This document shows positions 26,131 to 35,038 of a stretch of 64,000 nucleotides of DNA, piece by piece. The notes below the pieces were generated by a model. It had not been told where the DNA came from. It did not search any database and saw only the letters and a program-made list of their open reading frames with translations. Every line of letters begins with the position of its first letter. Positions within the stretch are counted from its first letter, which is position 1. The translations under genes were made by a program, and so were the position numbers. Origin of the DNA: Citricoccus sp. CH26A (lineage in GTDB: Bacteria > Actinomycetota > Actinomycetes > Actinomycetales > Micrococcaceae); assembly GCF_000224415.1 (NCBI RefSeq), contig NZ_AFXQ01000002.1:1-64000 (forward strand). Reading direction: 5' to 3'.

Positions 26131-27063
26131 TCAGTTGGCCTCGGTGGCCTCGGGTGCCTCTGCGGCGGGCGTCTCGGCGACCTCGGCAGCGGGTGCCTCG
26201 GCGGTCTCGGCAGCGGGTGCCTGTGCGGTCTCGACGTCCTGCTCCGCGGCCTGCTCGGTGGCCGGCGCGGACTGGTCGGCGGCCTCGGTCTGCTGGGCGT
26301 TGTGCTGCTCGAGCAGTTCGCGCTCCCACTCGGCCATGGGCTCCTCGGCACCCTGGGAGCCGGACTTGCCCTGGTTGCGGGCGATGAGGCCCTCGGCCAC
26401 GGCGTCGGCGATCACGCGGGTCAGCAGGTTGACGGAGCGGATGGCGTCGTCATTGCCCGGGATCGGGTAGGTGACCTCGTCCGGGTCGCAGTTGGTGTCC
26501 AAGATGGCCACGACCGGGATGCCCAGCTTCTGGGCCTCGTCCACGGCCAGGTGCTCCTTCTTGGTGTCCACGATCCAGACGGCGGACGGGGTCCGGGTCA
26601 TGTTGCGGATACCGCCCAGGTTGGACTCGAGCTTGGTCAGCTCGCGCTGCAGCAGGAGCAGTTCCTTCTTGGTGTGGCCCGAACCGGCGACGTCCTCGAA
26701 GTCGATCTCCTCGAGCTCCTTCATGCGCTGCACGCGCTTGGAGACCGTGGAGAAGTTGGTCAGCATGCCGCCGAGCCAGCGGTGGTTCACGTAGGGCATG
26801 CCCACGCGGGTGGCCTGCTCGGCGATGGCCTCCTGGCCCTGCTTCTTGGTGCCGACGAAGAGGATGGAGCCACCGTGGGCCACCGTCTCCTTGACGAACT
26901 CGAAGGCCCGGTCGATGTAGGACAGGGACTGCTGCAGGTCGATGATGTAGATGCCGTTGCGCTCGGTGAAGATGAAGCGCTTCATCTTGGGGTTCCAGCG
27001 GCGGGTCTGGTGTCCGAAGTGGACACCGGAATCGAGCAGCTGGCGCATGGTCACGACAGGCAT
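26131..27063 (-). CDS. rpsB: 30S ribosomal protein S2
   Basis: 310-residue S2 protein. The core (about residues 1-235) starts [20 protein letters not shown] and contains [17 protein letters not shown], the coiled-coil [16 protein letters not shown] and the [17 protein letters not shown] block. The last 60-70 residues are an acidic Ala/Glu/Thr/Pro tail with imperfect repeats of AEAPAAE. This makes the protein clearly longer than the 250-270 residues common outside actinobacteria. First gene of the rpsB-tsf operon. Confidence 0.97.
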   Translation of the reverse strand: MPVVTMRQLLDSGVHFGHQTRRWNPKMKRFIFTERNGIYIIDLQQSLSYIDRAFEFVKETVAHGGSILFVGTKKQGQEAIAEQATRVGMPYVNHRWLGGMLTNFSTVSKRVQRMKELEEIDFEDVAGSGHTKKELLLLQRELTKLESNLGGIRNMTRTPSAVWIVDTKKEHLAVDEAQKLGIPVVAILDTNCDPDEVTYPIPGNDDAIRSVNLLTRVIADAVAEGLIARNQGKSGSQGAEEPMAEWERELLEQHNAQQTEAADQSAPATEQAAEQDVETAQAPAAETAEAPAAEVAETPAAEAPEATEAN

Positions 27064-27427
27064 GTCGCTCCTTAGAGGGGTTGTCGGTTGTCGACCGGCC
27101 GTGGTGGTCCGGTCCCTGGCATGGGCTGCGGGCGAACCCGGCGCCCCCGACGCTGACCCGGCAGCGCACGCACGTGCGCGCCGGGACCGATGGTGGGGAC
27201 CTGCCGTGCCCTGGGCGGAGCGCGCTCCGCGTGGCCGGCATCAGTCATGCGCGTAGTCAGTCGCGGGCCCTGAACGGGATACCTCCCGGGCAGGCACACA
27301 ACTGCTGGGCCAATCTTACCCCAGGCCGTTCCGTGGTCCGAACCAGGACTCCACAGCGCACCGGCAGGGCGATGCCATCCCCACCCGGGCCATCGGCCGG
27401 TGGCGGACCCGCCGGCGGCGCGGGAGC
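27064..27427 (-). promoter_or_regulatory. rpsB promoter and long untranslated leader
   Basis: This gene-free stretch of 364 bases between rpsB and the divergent M23 peptidase holds a plausible leftward promoter: TTCGGA (27342-27337), an 18-base spacer and TAAGAT (27318-27313). That would leave a leader of about 240 bases before the rpsB ATG, long enough for ribosomal-protein autoregulation. A short palindrome GGAGCGCGCTCC is visible in it. I recognise no known S2-leader motif. Confidence 0.45.
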
Positions 27428-28039
27428 GTGGTGGCCATGTCACCCCGCCTGCCCCGCCCCGGACTCCCCGTCCACAGCATCACTCCCTGCCCGATGGCGG
27501 TGCCCGCCGCCGCAGTCGCAGCGGTGGTGCTGCTCGCCCCGTCCGCCGCGGAAGCCGGTCCCGGTGGCCCCAGCGGCTGGTCGGCGCCCTCCCCCGCCAG
27601 GGGACCCTCGGCGGTGCTGCGGCCCTTTGATCCGCCCGCTGCCCCGTGGTCGTCGGGGCACCGCGGCGTGGACTGGGCGAGTCCGGGCGGTGGCGTCCTG
27701 GCTCCGGGCGCGGGCACCATCCGGTACGCGGGACCGGTGGCCGGCCGCTCCGTGGTCACCGTGGCCCATCCGGACGGGATGCTCTCCAGCCTCGAACCGG
27801 TCGACCTGGCGCCGGGGCTGGAGGTCGGCGATCGCGTCGGCGCCGGCGAGCCGGTGGGCTCCGTCCAGGGGCGCGTAGAGCATTGCCCGGTCGAGTGCGT
27901 GCACTGGGGCGTCCGCATCCCCGACGGCTGGACCGTGCAGGGCGCCACGTGGGACCGCTATGTGGACCCACTGGTCCTGCTGGGCCTGTCCGGCCCCTCC
28001 GTGCTCTGGCCGGTCACGGGCGGACCGCCGGCATCCTAG
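27428..28039 (+). CDS. Secreted M23 family peptidase (LytM-like)
   Basis: 203 residues. An N-terminal signal peptide (hydrophobic AAVAAVVLLAPSAAEA, cleavage expected after the second AEA) precedes an LytM/M23 domain (about residues 60-190). Zinc-site elements are the HRGVDW motif (HxxxD, about residues 78-83) and VHWGVR (about 158-163), where the usual HxH is reduced to a single His. Two Cys residues flank the last motif (HCPVECVHW). The degenerate second motif leaves open whether it is an active endopeptidase or a regulatory LytM protein. GTG start; an ATG three codons later is possible. Its stop overlaps the stop of the convergent glycosyltransferase gene. Confidence 0.85.
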   Translation: MVAMSPRLPRPGLPVHSITPCPMAVPAAAVAAVVLLAPSAAEAGPGGPSGWSAPSPARGPSAVLRPFDPPAAPWSSGHRGVDWASPGGGVLAPGAGTIRYAGPVAGRSVVTVAHPDGMLSSLEPVDLAPGLEVGDRVGAGEPVGSVQGRVEHCPVECVHWGVRIPDGWTVQGATWDRYVDPLVLLGLSGPSVLWPVTGGPPAS

Positions 28040-29199
28040 GCCCCCAGGGAGCGGCGGCGGGCGATCGCCGTGGCCAGGTCCACCAGCGCACGGGCGGAGG
28101 CCTCCCAGGAGAACGTGCCGGCCTGGTCGACCGCCGCGCGGGAGGCCGCCGCGAACACCGCCGGGTCCTCAAGTTCCCTGATCCGGCCCGCCAGGAGGGA
28201 CGGGGAGTCATCGGCGTCCGAGCCCGCCGCCTCTCCGGCGGGCCCGAGGGGCACGAACCGCGCGGCGACCCCGTCGGGCCCGCCGATCTCCCGGAAGATC
28301 TCGAGGTCGGAGATCACCACGGGCGTGCCCTGGGCCATCGCCTCGGCCACCGGGAGACCGTAACCCTCGGAGCGTGACAGGGTGACCAGGGCCGTGGCCG
28401 AGCGCAGCAGGCGCACGTACTCCTCGTCCGTGGTCCCCCGGTGGAAGACCAGCGCCTCGTCGGGTACCCGCGCGTCCGCCGCGACCCGGCGCAGTTCCGC
28501 CTCTCGGGTCGTCGAGATCCTGGACAGCAGGTGCAGACGGTACCCGGGCAGGCCGGCGAGGCCGCGGATGAGCGTCTCGACGTTCTTGTAGTCCATGAAC
28601 GAGCCCATGTAGACCAGGGACCGCTCGGGCCTCGCCTCCGGGTCGCGGGGGGCGGACACAGCCTGCGGGGCGTTGCCGATGATCCGGATCTCACGGCTGG
28701 TGAGCCGGTGCCGGCGCATCAGCCGGCGGCTCGTCTGGGAGACCGTGGCCACGGCGTCGGCCCGGTCGAGCACCAGCCGCTGGGGCCAGTAGGCCAGGTG
28801 GAAGGCGCGCCACAGCAACCGGACCGGTGCCGGCAGGTCGGCCGGCGGAGTGCGGTGCTGGTAGTAGATGAGGTCGTGCAGGGTGAGGATCAGCCCGTAC
28901 TCGCGGCCAGCCGAGCCCATCGTCTGCATCGGGGAGAACACCACGTCGGGCCGGTGCCGGTTCAGCTGGCGCGCGATGAACGGTTCGGCCGGGGACGTCG
29001 GGTCCGCGACCCGCACCCAGGGGATGCCCCCGGGGAGCAGGGCGAGCTGGGCCTCGTCCGAGATGACCATGGTGACCTCAGCGAGCGGGGCGCAGGCCTC
29101 GATCAGGCTGGCGCCGTAGCGGGAGATGCCGTCATGGAAGTCGGTGCGGGTATACCGCGCGTCCATGAACAGGCGCAGGGCGGACTCAGGTCGAGGCAT
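28036..29199 (-). CDS. Glycosyltransferase family 4 protein
   Basis: 387-residue GT-B retaining glycosyltransferase. The N-terminal domain starts ALRLFMDARYTRTDFHDGIS. The C-terminal donor-binding domain shows the Rossmann strand SLVYMGSFMDYKNVETLI and the nucleotide-sugar E-x7-E motif in SRSEGYGLPVAEAMAQGTPV. Domain order and length are normal for GT4. The acceptor and donor are unknown. It lies alone on the minus strand, overlapping the M23 gene stop by three bases. The ATG is chosen because the longer frame has no support. Confidence 0.87.
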   Translation of the reverse strand: MPRPESALRLFMDARYTRTDFHDGISRYGASLIEACAPLAEVTMVISDEAQLALLPGGIPWVRVADPTSPAEPFIARQLNRHRPDVVFSPMQTMGSAGREYGLILTLHDLIYYQHRTPPADLPAPVRLLWRAFHLAYWPQRLVLDRADAVATVSQTSRRLMRRHRLTSREIRIIGNAPQAVSAPRDPEARPERSLVYMGSFMDYKNVETLIRGLAGLPGYRLHLLSRISTTREAELRRVAADARVPDEALVFHRGTTDEEYVRLLRSATALVTLSRSEGYGLPVAEAMAQGTPVVISDLEIFREIGGPDGVAARFVPLGPAGEAAGSDADDSPSLLAGRIRELEDPAVFAAASRAAVDQAGTFSWEASARALVDLATAIARRRSLGA

Positions 29200-29335
29200 G
29201 GGCAGAACACTAGCGGCGCCGGCACATGGCGCTCCGCTCCGCCGGTCCTCCAGGGCGCCCCGTCCGGGCGCTTGAGGCGCCACCGGCCGGGGCCAAGGTG
29301 ACGATTGAATAACTGTCGTGTACGTTGATCACGAG

Positions 29336-29362
29336 CAGGAAACGAACTCGCAACATTTCCTG
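29336..29362. promoter_or_regulatory. Inverted repeat in the leader of the NlpC/P60 gene
   Basis: CAGGAAA ... TTTCCTG, a perfect 7-bp inverted repeat around 13 bases, about 85 bases upstream of the start of the NlpC/P60 gene. It could be an operator or a leader hairpin. No known riboswitch pattern was recognised. Confidence 0.3.
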
Positions 29363-29447
29363 CCTGACTTGGGGCAGCCCACGTGGTACGAGGGCAAAAC
29401 GGGACACCACCGCCCAGTCATCGCACCGAATCGCCCCGGGGGCCACC

Positions 29448-30506
29448 ATGACTTTTTCCACTCGACGTGAGCGCCGTAAGGCCGAGAAGCTGCAGGCCAG
29501 ACAGGCACGGAACCGACGACTCGCGGCGGGCGGCGCCAGCCTGTCCCTCCTGGTCGGCGCCGTCTTCGCCTCGTCCACGGCGGCCGTCGCCGCCCCAGTC
29601 AGTGCCGTCGTCAAGGCCTCGACCGCCAGCACCACCACCGGACTCAACATGCGCAGCGGCCCCGGCGTGGGCAACTCCGTCGTCACCGTCCTCAAGCGCG
29701 GTGCCGCCGTCACCCCCACGGGACAGTCCAAGGGGTCCTGGGTCCGCATCACCGCATCGGGCCGGACCGGCTGGGTGAATGCCGCGTACCTGTCCACCGG
29801 GTCCCGGGCAGCGCGTTCGACCACCGCCGTGGCCCCGTCCCCGCGGACGGTCACCACCACCTCGTCCTCCACCGGCTCAGCCTCCACCACCACGTCCCTG
29901 AACATGCGCAGCGGACCCGGCGTGGGCAACTCCGTCGTCACCGTGCTCAAGCGCGGCGCAGTCGTCTCGAAGACCGGCAAGGCCAGCGGGGCGTGGGTCC
30001 AGATCAAGGCATCCGGCCGCACCGGTTGGGTCAATGCGCGGTACCTGAAGGCCGCCTCCGCCTCCAGCGGACGCGCCAGCACCACCCTCCAGTACCAGCT
30101 GGCCTCTGCCACCAGCCCCTCCTCCTGGAAGGGTTCCGCGGCCAGCTGGGCACGGTCCAAGGCCAACAGCTCCGCCACCTACTACGCCTGGGGCGGCAAT
30201 GGCCCCTACGGCTACGACTGCTCGGGATTCACCACGGGTGCCTTCACCGCGGCCGGCAAGTCCCTTCCGCGCACCAGCCGCGCCCAGTACACGGCAGCAG
30301 ACAGCTATACCTCACTGGGTGACATCCAGATCGGCGACCTCGTCTTCTGGTCCAATAACGGTGCCGCTTCCGGCATCTACCACGTGGCCATCTATATCGG
30401 CGACGGCAAGATCGCCCATGCCCGCAATGCTTCCAGCGGGGTCAGCGTGACCAGCCTGAACTACAGCCCGTACAACATGATGAAGACCGCAGCGCGCTTC
30501 AACTGA
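29448..30506 (+). CDS. Secreted NlpC/P60 cell-wall hydrolase with two SH3b domains
   Basis: 352 residues. A basic N-terminus and signal peptide (about residues 1-48, GGASLSLLVGAVFASS) are followed by two nearly identical bacterial SH3 domains (about 52-115 and 130-200, each with SLNMRSGPGVGNSVVTVLK-type sequence) separated by a Ser/Thr linker. The C-terminal NlpC/P60 peptidase domain (about 235-352) has catalytic Cys in YGYDCSGFT, His in YHVAIYIGDG and a third polar residue in KIAHARNASS. Probably a D,L-endopeptidase cleaving peptidoglycan stem peptides. The ATG at 29448 is followed directly by the basic signal-peptide start. Rightward, monocistronic, followed by a terminator. Confidence 0.92.
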   Translation: MTFSTRRERRKAEKLQARQARNRRLAAGGASLSLLVGAVFASSTAAVAAPVSAVVKASTASTTTGLNMRSGPGVGNSVVTVLKRGAAVTPTGQSKGSWVRITASGRTGWVNAAYLSTGSRAARSTTAVAPSPRTVTTTSSSTGSASTTTSLNMRSGPGVGNSVVTVLKRGAVVSKTGKASGAWVQIKASGRTGWVNARYLKAASASSGRASTTLQYQLASATSPSSWKGSAASWARSKANSSATYYAWGGNGPYGYDCSGFTTGAFTAAGKSLPRTSRAQYTAADSYTSLGDIQIGDLVFWSNNGAASGIYHVAIYIGDGKIAHARNASSGVSVTSLNYSPYNMMKTAARFN

Positions 30507-30520
30507 TCGAGGCGCCCTCT

Positions 30521-30564
30521 CGATGGTCCCCGCGGCACCTTCCGGATGCCCGCGGGGACCATCG
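30521..30564 (+). terminator. Terminator of the NlpC/P60 gene
   Basis: Perfect 15-bp stem CGATGGTCCCCGCGG/CCGCGGGGACCATCG with a 14-base loop, 14 bases after the stop codon. Confidence 0.8.
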
Positions 30565-30605
30565 TCGTTCGCGGCGCACCGGTGGACGTCCGGCTCCCGC
30601 GCTCG

Positions 30606-30679
30606 TAGGGCGTGCGGGACTTGAACCCGCGACCCAGGGATTATGAGTCCCCTGCTCTGACCAACTGAGCTAACGCCCC
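30606..30679 (-). tRNA. tRNA with anticodon CAT (elongator Met, or Ile2)
   Basis: 74-nt cloverleaf on the minus strand: acceptor GGGGCGT/ACGCCCT (first pair G-U), D arm TAGCTCAGTTGGTCAGAGC, anticodon loop CTCATAA, T arm GCGGGTTCAAGTCCCGC, discriminator A, no encoded CCA. A CAT anticodon fits elongator tRNA-Met or the lysidine-modified tRNA-Ile2; initiator Met is unlikely. I cannot decide between the two by eye. Confidence 0.93.
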
Positions 30680-30760
30680 GCGGACCGGGGATGCCGGTCG
30701 CACAGGGACCCATCCTAGCGGCGCCCCGGCCCCGGGGCGCTCCGGCTCACCGATCACCAC

Positions 30761-32200
30761 TCACCCACGGGCAGCGACGGGCCCGATCACGGTCCGACCA
30801 CCCTCGCGCACCCAGTAGGAGCCGTCGGCGCGGTGTTCGGCGCGCGTGGCGAAGCGATACCGGAACGTCCGCACCCGGATGAGGGAGGGCCGGCGCCCGG
30901 TGAAGGGGTCGTGCCGCAGCAGCCCCAGCGTGGCGGGGTCTGCGGCGAGCAGCCGCGCCAGCAGGGCGAGGAACCAGCGCTGGTGGATCCCGGACAGCGG
31001 CAGGAACCACATCATCCAGTCCAGGCGCAGGTGGTACGGAGCGAACTGCCGCGGGCGGCGCCGCACGTCCCCGGGCTTGCCCTTGAACTCGTAGGCCAGC
31101 CAGCGGTCCTCCGGGGGTGGTGCGTCCTCGGTGCCCTCCTCCGTTCCCTCGATGACCACCTCGATCCGGGTCCTCGTCACGGTGCCGAACGCCCCGTATG
31201 CATTGCCGATCTGCCAGCGGTTGAAGGAGGCGTTCATCAGTTGCCGGGATGAGAACAGGTTCCGCAGTGCCGGGATCGAGGCCACGGCGATCCCCACGCA
31301 GGCCGCCAGCACGATCACGGTCCAGTACGGCGGCGGGTCCGCCGCGGTGCCCACGTCCTCCGGCAGCGCCGGGACCACGGCGTGGATCGCCCGGTCGCCC
31401 AGTGCACCGCAGGCCAGGATGATCGTCGCCCAGTTCAGCCATGCATAATTCCCCGTGGCCACGAGCCACAACTGGGTGAAGACGATCACGGCGGCACCGA
31501 TGGAGGCGACCGGCTGCGGCAGGAACAACAGGAACGGCATCGCCAGCTGGGTCCCGTGGTTGCCGATGACCTCACAGCGGTGCCACCAGCGCGGCTTCAG
31601 GTGGGCCTGGCGGCTGAGCGGGTTGGGCATCGGCTGGGTCTGGTGGTGGTAGTCCATCGCGGTGAGGTCCCGCCACTCGGCCCCACCGCGCAGCTTGATC
31701 ATCCCGGCACCGAATTCCAGCCGGAACACCAGCCAGGCGATCAGCAGGATCACCGGCAGCAGCGGCGCCGACCGGTCGGAGCCGAGCAACCCGGCCATCA
31801 CCCCGGCCTCGAGCAGGAGCATCTCCCAGCCGAAGCCGTAGAACACCTGCCCGATGTTCACGATCGACATGTACAGCCCGTACAGGACGAGGAACCCTGC
31901 CAGCGGCACCCAAGGCGGCCCGGACTGCGGGATCCCGGCCACGAGCCCGGCGGCCAGCACCATGCCCACCGCGGCGACCCCCACCAGGCGGCGGTCCGTG
32001 TAGCCCCAGCGACGGAAGACCGTGGGGCCACGCTGCCGGCCGGCGGCCAGGACCGCCGTGGCGGGCAGCAGGCCGTGCTCGCCCAGCAGGGCCCGGAACT
32101 GGTTGAGGGTGGACCAGAACGCGATGAGGTACAGGACCGCCACCCCGCGCTGGACGATCTGGCGGGCCCATTCCGAGTCGGTCGCAAGCCACCACTCCAC
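30761..32200 (-). CDS. Lipase maturation factor-like membrane protein
   Basis: 479 residues with about ten hydrophobic segments in the first 300 residues, followed by a soluble C-terminal domain. The blocks LIAWLVFRLEFGAGMIKLRGG, EWRDLTAMDYHHQTQPMPNP and FKGKPGDVRRRPRQFAPYHLRLDWMMWF are the lipase-maturation-factor (LMF1/DUF1222) signature: HTTT-like DCXB domain of the membrane part and a WxF-type C-terminus. In animals LMF1 helps fold lipases in the ER; the bacterial role is not established. GTG start. It stands alone between a tRNA and the polysaccharide/lipid gene group. Confidence 0.85.
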   Translation of the reverse strand: MEWWLATDSEWARQIVQRGVAVLYLIAFWSTLNQFRALLGEHGLLPATAVLAAGRQRGPTVFRRWGYTDRRLVGVAAVGMVLAAGLVAGIPQSGPPWVPLAGFLVLYGLYMSIVNIGQVFYGFGWEMLLLEAGVMAGLLGSDRSAPLLPVILLIAWLVFRLEFGAGMIKLRGGAEWRDLTAMDYHHQTQPMPNPLSRQAHLKPRWWHRCEVIGNHGTQLAMPFLLFLPQPVASIGAAVIVFTQLWLVATGNYAWLNWATIILACGALGDRAIHAVVPALPEDVGTAADPPPYWTVIVLAACVGIAVASIPALRNLFSSRQLMNASFNRWQIGNAYGAFGTVTRTRIEVVIEGTEEGTEDAPPPEDRWLAYEFKGKPGDVRRRPRQFAPYHLRLDWMMWFLPLSGIHQRWFLALLARLLAADPATLGLLRHDPFTGRRPSLIRVRTFRYRFATRAEHRADGSYWVREGGRTVIGPVAARG

Positions 32201-32270
32201 GGTGCGATCCTAGGCTCCGGCGGCGGTTGCCGGCACCTGCTGGTGAGCGCCCCGGCGTCCGGGCCGGCCG

Positions 32271-33470
32271 TCAGAGCAGGGCGCGGACCTCTTCGGGGGT
32301 GGCCCCCCGGTAGAGCATCTCGAACAGGTCGATGGTCTTGTCCTGCGAGTGTCTCACCGCACGGCCGTGGGAGGCTCGCCCCATCCGGGCCAGCTCGTCG
32401 TCGCAGGCCGTCAGCACGGCAGTCAGCTTCTCGGCCAGGTCCTGGGGGTCGCCGGGGGCGAAGAGGTATCCGTTGTCCCCGTCGGTGACCAGGTGGGGCA
32501 GCGCCAGGGCGTCCGCCAGCACCACCGGCTTGGAGGCGCTCATGGCCTCGAGGGAGACCAGCGACTGCAGTTCCGCGGTCCCCGGCTGGCAGAAGACGTC
32601 AGCACGCAGGTAGGCGGTGTGCAGCTCTGCGTCGGAGACGTGGCCGAGGAAGTGCACCCGCTCCCCCAGTCCCAGCTCCTCCACGAGGGCCCGCAGCGGG
32701 CCGCGCTGCTCGCCGTCGCCGACCACCTCGAGGTGGGCGTCGAGCTGCGGGTCCAGCAGGCCGATGGCGCGGATCAGCACGTCCACGTTCTTCTCCACGG
32801 CCAGCCTGCCCACGAACAGCACCACCGGGTGCGCGGGACGCTCCACGGTCTCCCCCGGGGCGCGCTCGTAGGCGGCGGAGTCGATGCCGTTGGAGATCGG
32901 CAGGACATGGTCCAGGCCGGCATGCTCGGACATGGTCCGGGCGGCCAGCCCGGTCGGCGTGGTGACCGCGGCGGTCTTGCGCATCAGCCGGCCCATGTCC
33001 CGCCAGGAGTTCTTCGAGACGATGTCCCGGAACCACTGCGGGAACGGCAGGAACGGCTCCAGGTTCTCCGGCATGAAGTGGTTGGTCGAGATGGTGCGGA
33101 TCCGCCGCTTCTCGGCCTCGTTGATGGCGGCCTCGCCGATCATGTAGTGACACTGCACGTGCACCACGTCCGGCCGGATCTCATCCAGCAGTGCCCCGAT
33201 GGACCTCCGCGCGTGCCACGGGAAGACCAGGCGGTAGTACTCGTGCGTGGGGGCCTTGACGGACTGCAGCCGGTGCACGGTCGCCTCGTCGTTGACCTGG
33301 ACGGTGTCCGGTCCGGCGTCGTTGCGGGCCGCCATCACGTGCACCTCGTGGCCACGGGCGTGCAGGGCCCTGGCCAGGCGGAAGCAGAACACGGAGGCTC
33401 CGTTCACGTCCGGCGGATAGGTGTCCGCTGCGATGAGGACCTTGAGCGGGCGCTCCGATGATGCCGTCAC
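32271..33470 (-). CDS. Glycosyltransferase family 4 protein (PimB/MgtA-like)
   Basis: 399 residues, GT-B fold. The N-terminal domain begins LKVLIAADTYPPDVNGASVF with the acceptor-side HNF-like segment TISTNHFMPENLEPF. The donor-binding C-terminal domain has VVLFVGRLAVEKNVDVLIRA and the ExxxxxxxE motif in LQSLVSLEAMSASKPVV. The pattern resembles actinobacterial mannosyltransferases acting on diacylglycerol or phosphatidylinositol. A CDP-alcohol phosphatidyltransferase two genes upstream is consistent with glycolipid assembly. The GTG start overlaps the upstream gene by four bases (GTGA). Confidence 0.85.
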   Translation of the reverse strand: MTASSERPLKVLIAADTYPPDVNGASVFCFRLARALHARGHEVHVMAARNDAGPDTVQVNDEATVHRLQSVKAPTHEYYRLVFPWHARRSIGALLDEIRPDVVHVQCHYMIGEAAINEAEKRRIRTISTNHFMPENLEPFLPFPQWFRDIVSKNSWRDMGRLMRKTAAVTTPTGLAARTMSEHAGLDHVLPISNGIDSAAYERAPGETVERPAHPVVLFVGRLAVEKNVDVLIRAIGLLDPQLDAHLEVVGDGEQRGPLRALVEELGLGERVHFLGHVSDAELHTAYLRADVFCQPGTAELQSLVSLEAMSASKPVVLADALALPHLVTDGDNGYLFAPGDPQDLAEKLTAVLTACDDELARMGRASHGRAVRHSQDKTIDLFEMLYRGATPEEVRALL

Positions 33471-34366
33471 GTGGATGGGGCTCCTGTCTGCTCGCGTCGC
33501 TGGATCACGTCCGGGTGGTGCCGGGCGAGGACAACGACTCCGAGCGTAGCAATGGCACCGGCGGCGGCCATGCACCAACCCACCCACCAGGGCAGACCGG
33601 GTTGCAGCTCACCCAGCACGATGATGCCGGTCAGCACGCCGACCATGGGGTCGATGACGGTCAGCCCGGCCACCACCAGGTCCGGGGGCCCGTGCTGGTA
33701 GGCGCTCTGCACGAAGTAGACGCCGATCCCTCCGGCCGCGGCGATCACCCCGAGATGGAACCACGGGATGCCCAGCAACCCACCGGCGTCACCGCGCAGG
33801 AAGTGGATGGAGCCGAGCCGGACGAACACCGCCACGAAGCCGAACAGCACGCCGGCACCGACGATGTAGCCGAAGGCACTGGGACGGCGCAGCATCACCA
33901 GGGCGGCGACCGCGCACAGCACGGTGGCCGTGATGGCCACCACGGCGGCGATCCGCTCCTGGTCGACCGTGGGGGCCGGGTTCTCCTCGGTGGCGACGAT
34001 CGCGACCAGCACGAACGCCGCCGAGCCGCCCACGCACGCGACGATCCCCCAGATCGTCGCCCGGTTGAGCTTGAGGTGCTGGATGCGGGCATGCAACAGG
34101 GTGGTGATGACGACGGCGATCGCCCCGATCGGCTGCACCACGGTCAGCGGCGCGGTGGCCAGGGCGTAGACATTCAGGCCGATGCCCAGCAGCATCAGTG
34201 CGCCGCCGGCCAGCCAGGTACCGGAGGTAAACAGCCTCAGCAGGCCCGAACGGGGGTGCAGTCCCAGGTAGGCCTGGTGCTTGCGCACTCCCGCGGCCTG
34301 GCGCTCGCTGCCCAGGGCCAGGCAGAAGGCTCCCGCCAGGGCGGCCGTGATGGACAGCCACTTCAC
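33467..34366 (-). CDS. DMT superfamily transporter-like membrane protein
   Basis: 299 residues with nine or ten transmembrane helices in the EamA/DMT arrangement: two related halves, for example APLTVVQPIGAIAVVITTLL in the first and PPDLVVAGLTVIDPMVGVLTG in the second. The pattern is close to the actinobacterial DMT proteins that resemble eukaryotic NIPA-type Mg2+ carriers. The substrate is unknown. Coupled by four-base overlaps to the upstream CDP-alcohol phosphatidyltransferase and the downstream glycosyltransferase, so it may flip or supply a substrate in the same pathway. Confidence 0.82.
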   Translation of the reverse strand: MKWLSITAALAGAFCLALGSERQAAGVRKHQAYLGLHPRSGLLRLFTSGTWLAGGALMLLGIGLNVYALATAPLTVVQPIGAIAVVITTLLHARIQHLKLNRATIWGIVACVGGSAAFVLVAIVATEENPAPTVDQERIAAVVAITATVLCAVAALVMLRRPSAFGYIVGAGVLFGFVAVFVRLGSIHFLRGDAGGLLGIPWFHLGVIAAAGGIGVYFVQSAYQHGPPDLVVAGLTVIDPMVGVLTGIIVLGELQPGLPWWVGWCMAAAGAIATLGVVVLARHHPDVIQRREQTGAPST

Positions 34367-35007
34367 GTGCTCGCCCAACGGGTGCGGTCGCGGGGGTCCA
34401 CCCCGGCCGCGCGGAGCCGGCGGAACTTGCGCACGCAGCCCACGATGTAGTCGACGGCGGCGCAGACGTGTCCCACGCAGCCGAGGACGAGCACCACGGT
34501 GGCGATCACGGTCAGCGGCCCCTCGGCCAGGCCGGGGACCTGCGCCAGCAGCAGGAGGGGGGTGCCCACGAGCAGCAGCGCGGTGCGGACCTTGCCCAGG
34601 ACCGTGACCTCGAGTTCGGGGCTGCCCCGGAACAGGGCCAGCGCCGTGAGGCCCAGGACGACGTCCGGCAGCACCAGGGACACCACCAGCCACCAGGGGG
34701 CGATGCCGGTGGCCACCAGCGTGACCGCGACGACGGCCAGGGACAACCGGTCGGCCACCGGGTCCAGCCACTGGCCGACCGTGGAGATCTGGTTGTAGCG
34801 CCTCGCGATGTACCCGTCCACCCAGTCCGTGCTGGAGAGCACCGCCAGCACGATGAACGCGGCGAGGAACTGTCCGGAGACCACCAGCCAGACGAAGACC
34901 GGGACCAGGCAGAACCGGAGGATGGTGATGACGTTGGGGACGGTCCAGATCCGGTCGGTGATCTCGTACTCGATGTCATCGCGGTGCCCCGCACCGATCA
35001 GACGCAA
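34363..35007 (-). CDS. CDP-alcohol phosphatidyltransferase family protein
   Basis: About 214 residues with six membrane helices. The family catalytic motif is complete: DWVDGYIARRYNQISTVGQW followed by LDPVADR, i.e. D-x2-DG-x2-AR-x8-G-x3-D-x3-D. Such enzymes make phospholipids (PGP, PI, cardiolipin or archaetidyl-like) from CDP-diacylglycerol. The start is uncertain: a TTG before RLIGAGHRDDIEYEITDRIW gives a sensible N-terminus, and the longer frame is unsupported. First gene of a three-gene operon with the DMT protein and glycosyltransferase. Confidence 0.86.
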   Translation of the reverse strand: MRLIGAGHRDDIEYEITDRIWTVPNVITILRFCLVPVFVWLVVSGQFLAAFIVLAVLSSTDWVDGYIARRYNQISTVGQWLDPVADRLSLAVVAVTLVATGIAPWWLVVSLVLPDVVLGLTALALFRGSPELEVTVLGKVRTALLLVGTPLLLLAQVPGLAEGPLTVIATVVLVLGCVGHVCAAVDYIVGCVRKFRRLRAAGVDPRDRTRWAST

Positions 35008-35038
35008 CGTGGACCCCCGTGCGGTCGTGGCGAGCCGG

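Noticed and set aside
29325-29447. c-di-AMP (ydaO-type) riboswitch in front of the NlpC/P60 gene
   Set aside because: Such riboswitches often precede these genes in actinobacteria, but the conserved core sequences are not visible; only a simple inverted repeat is present.
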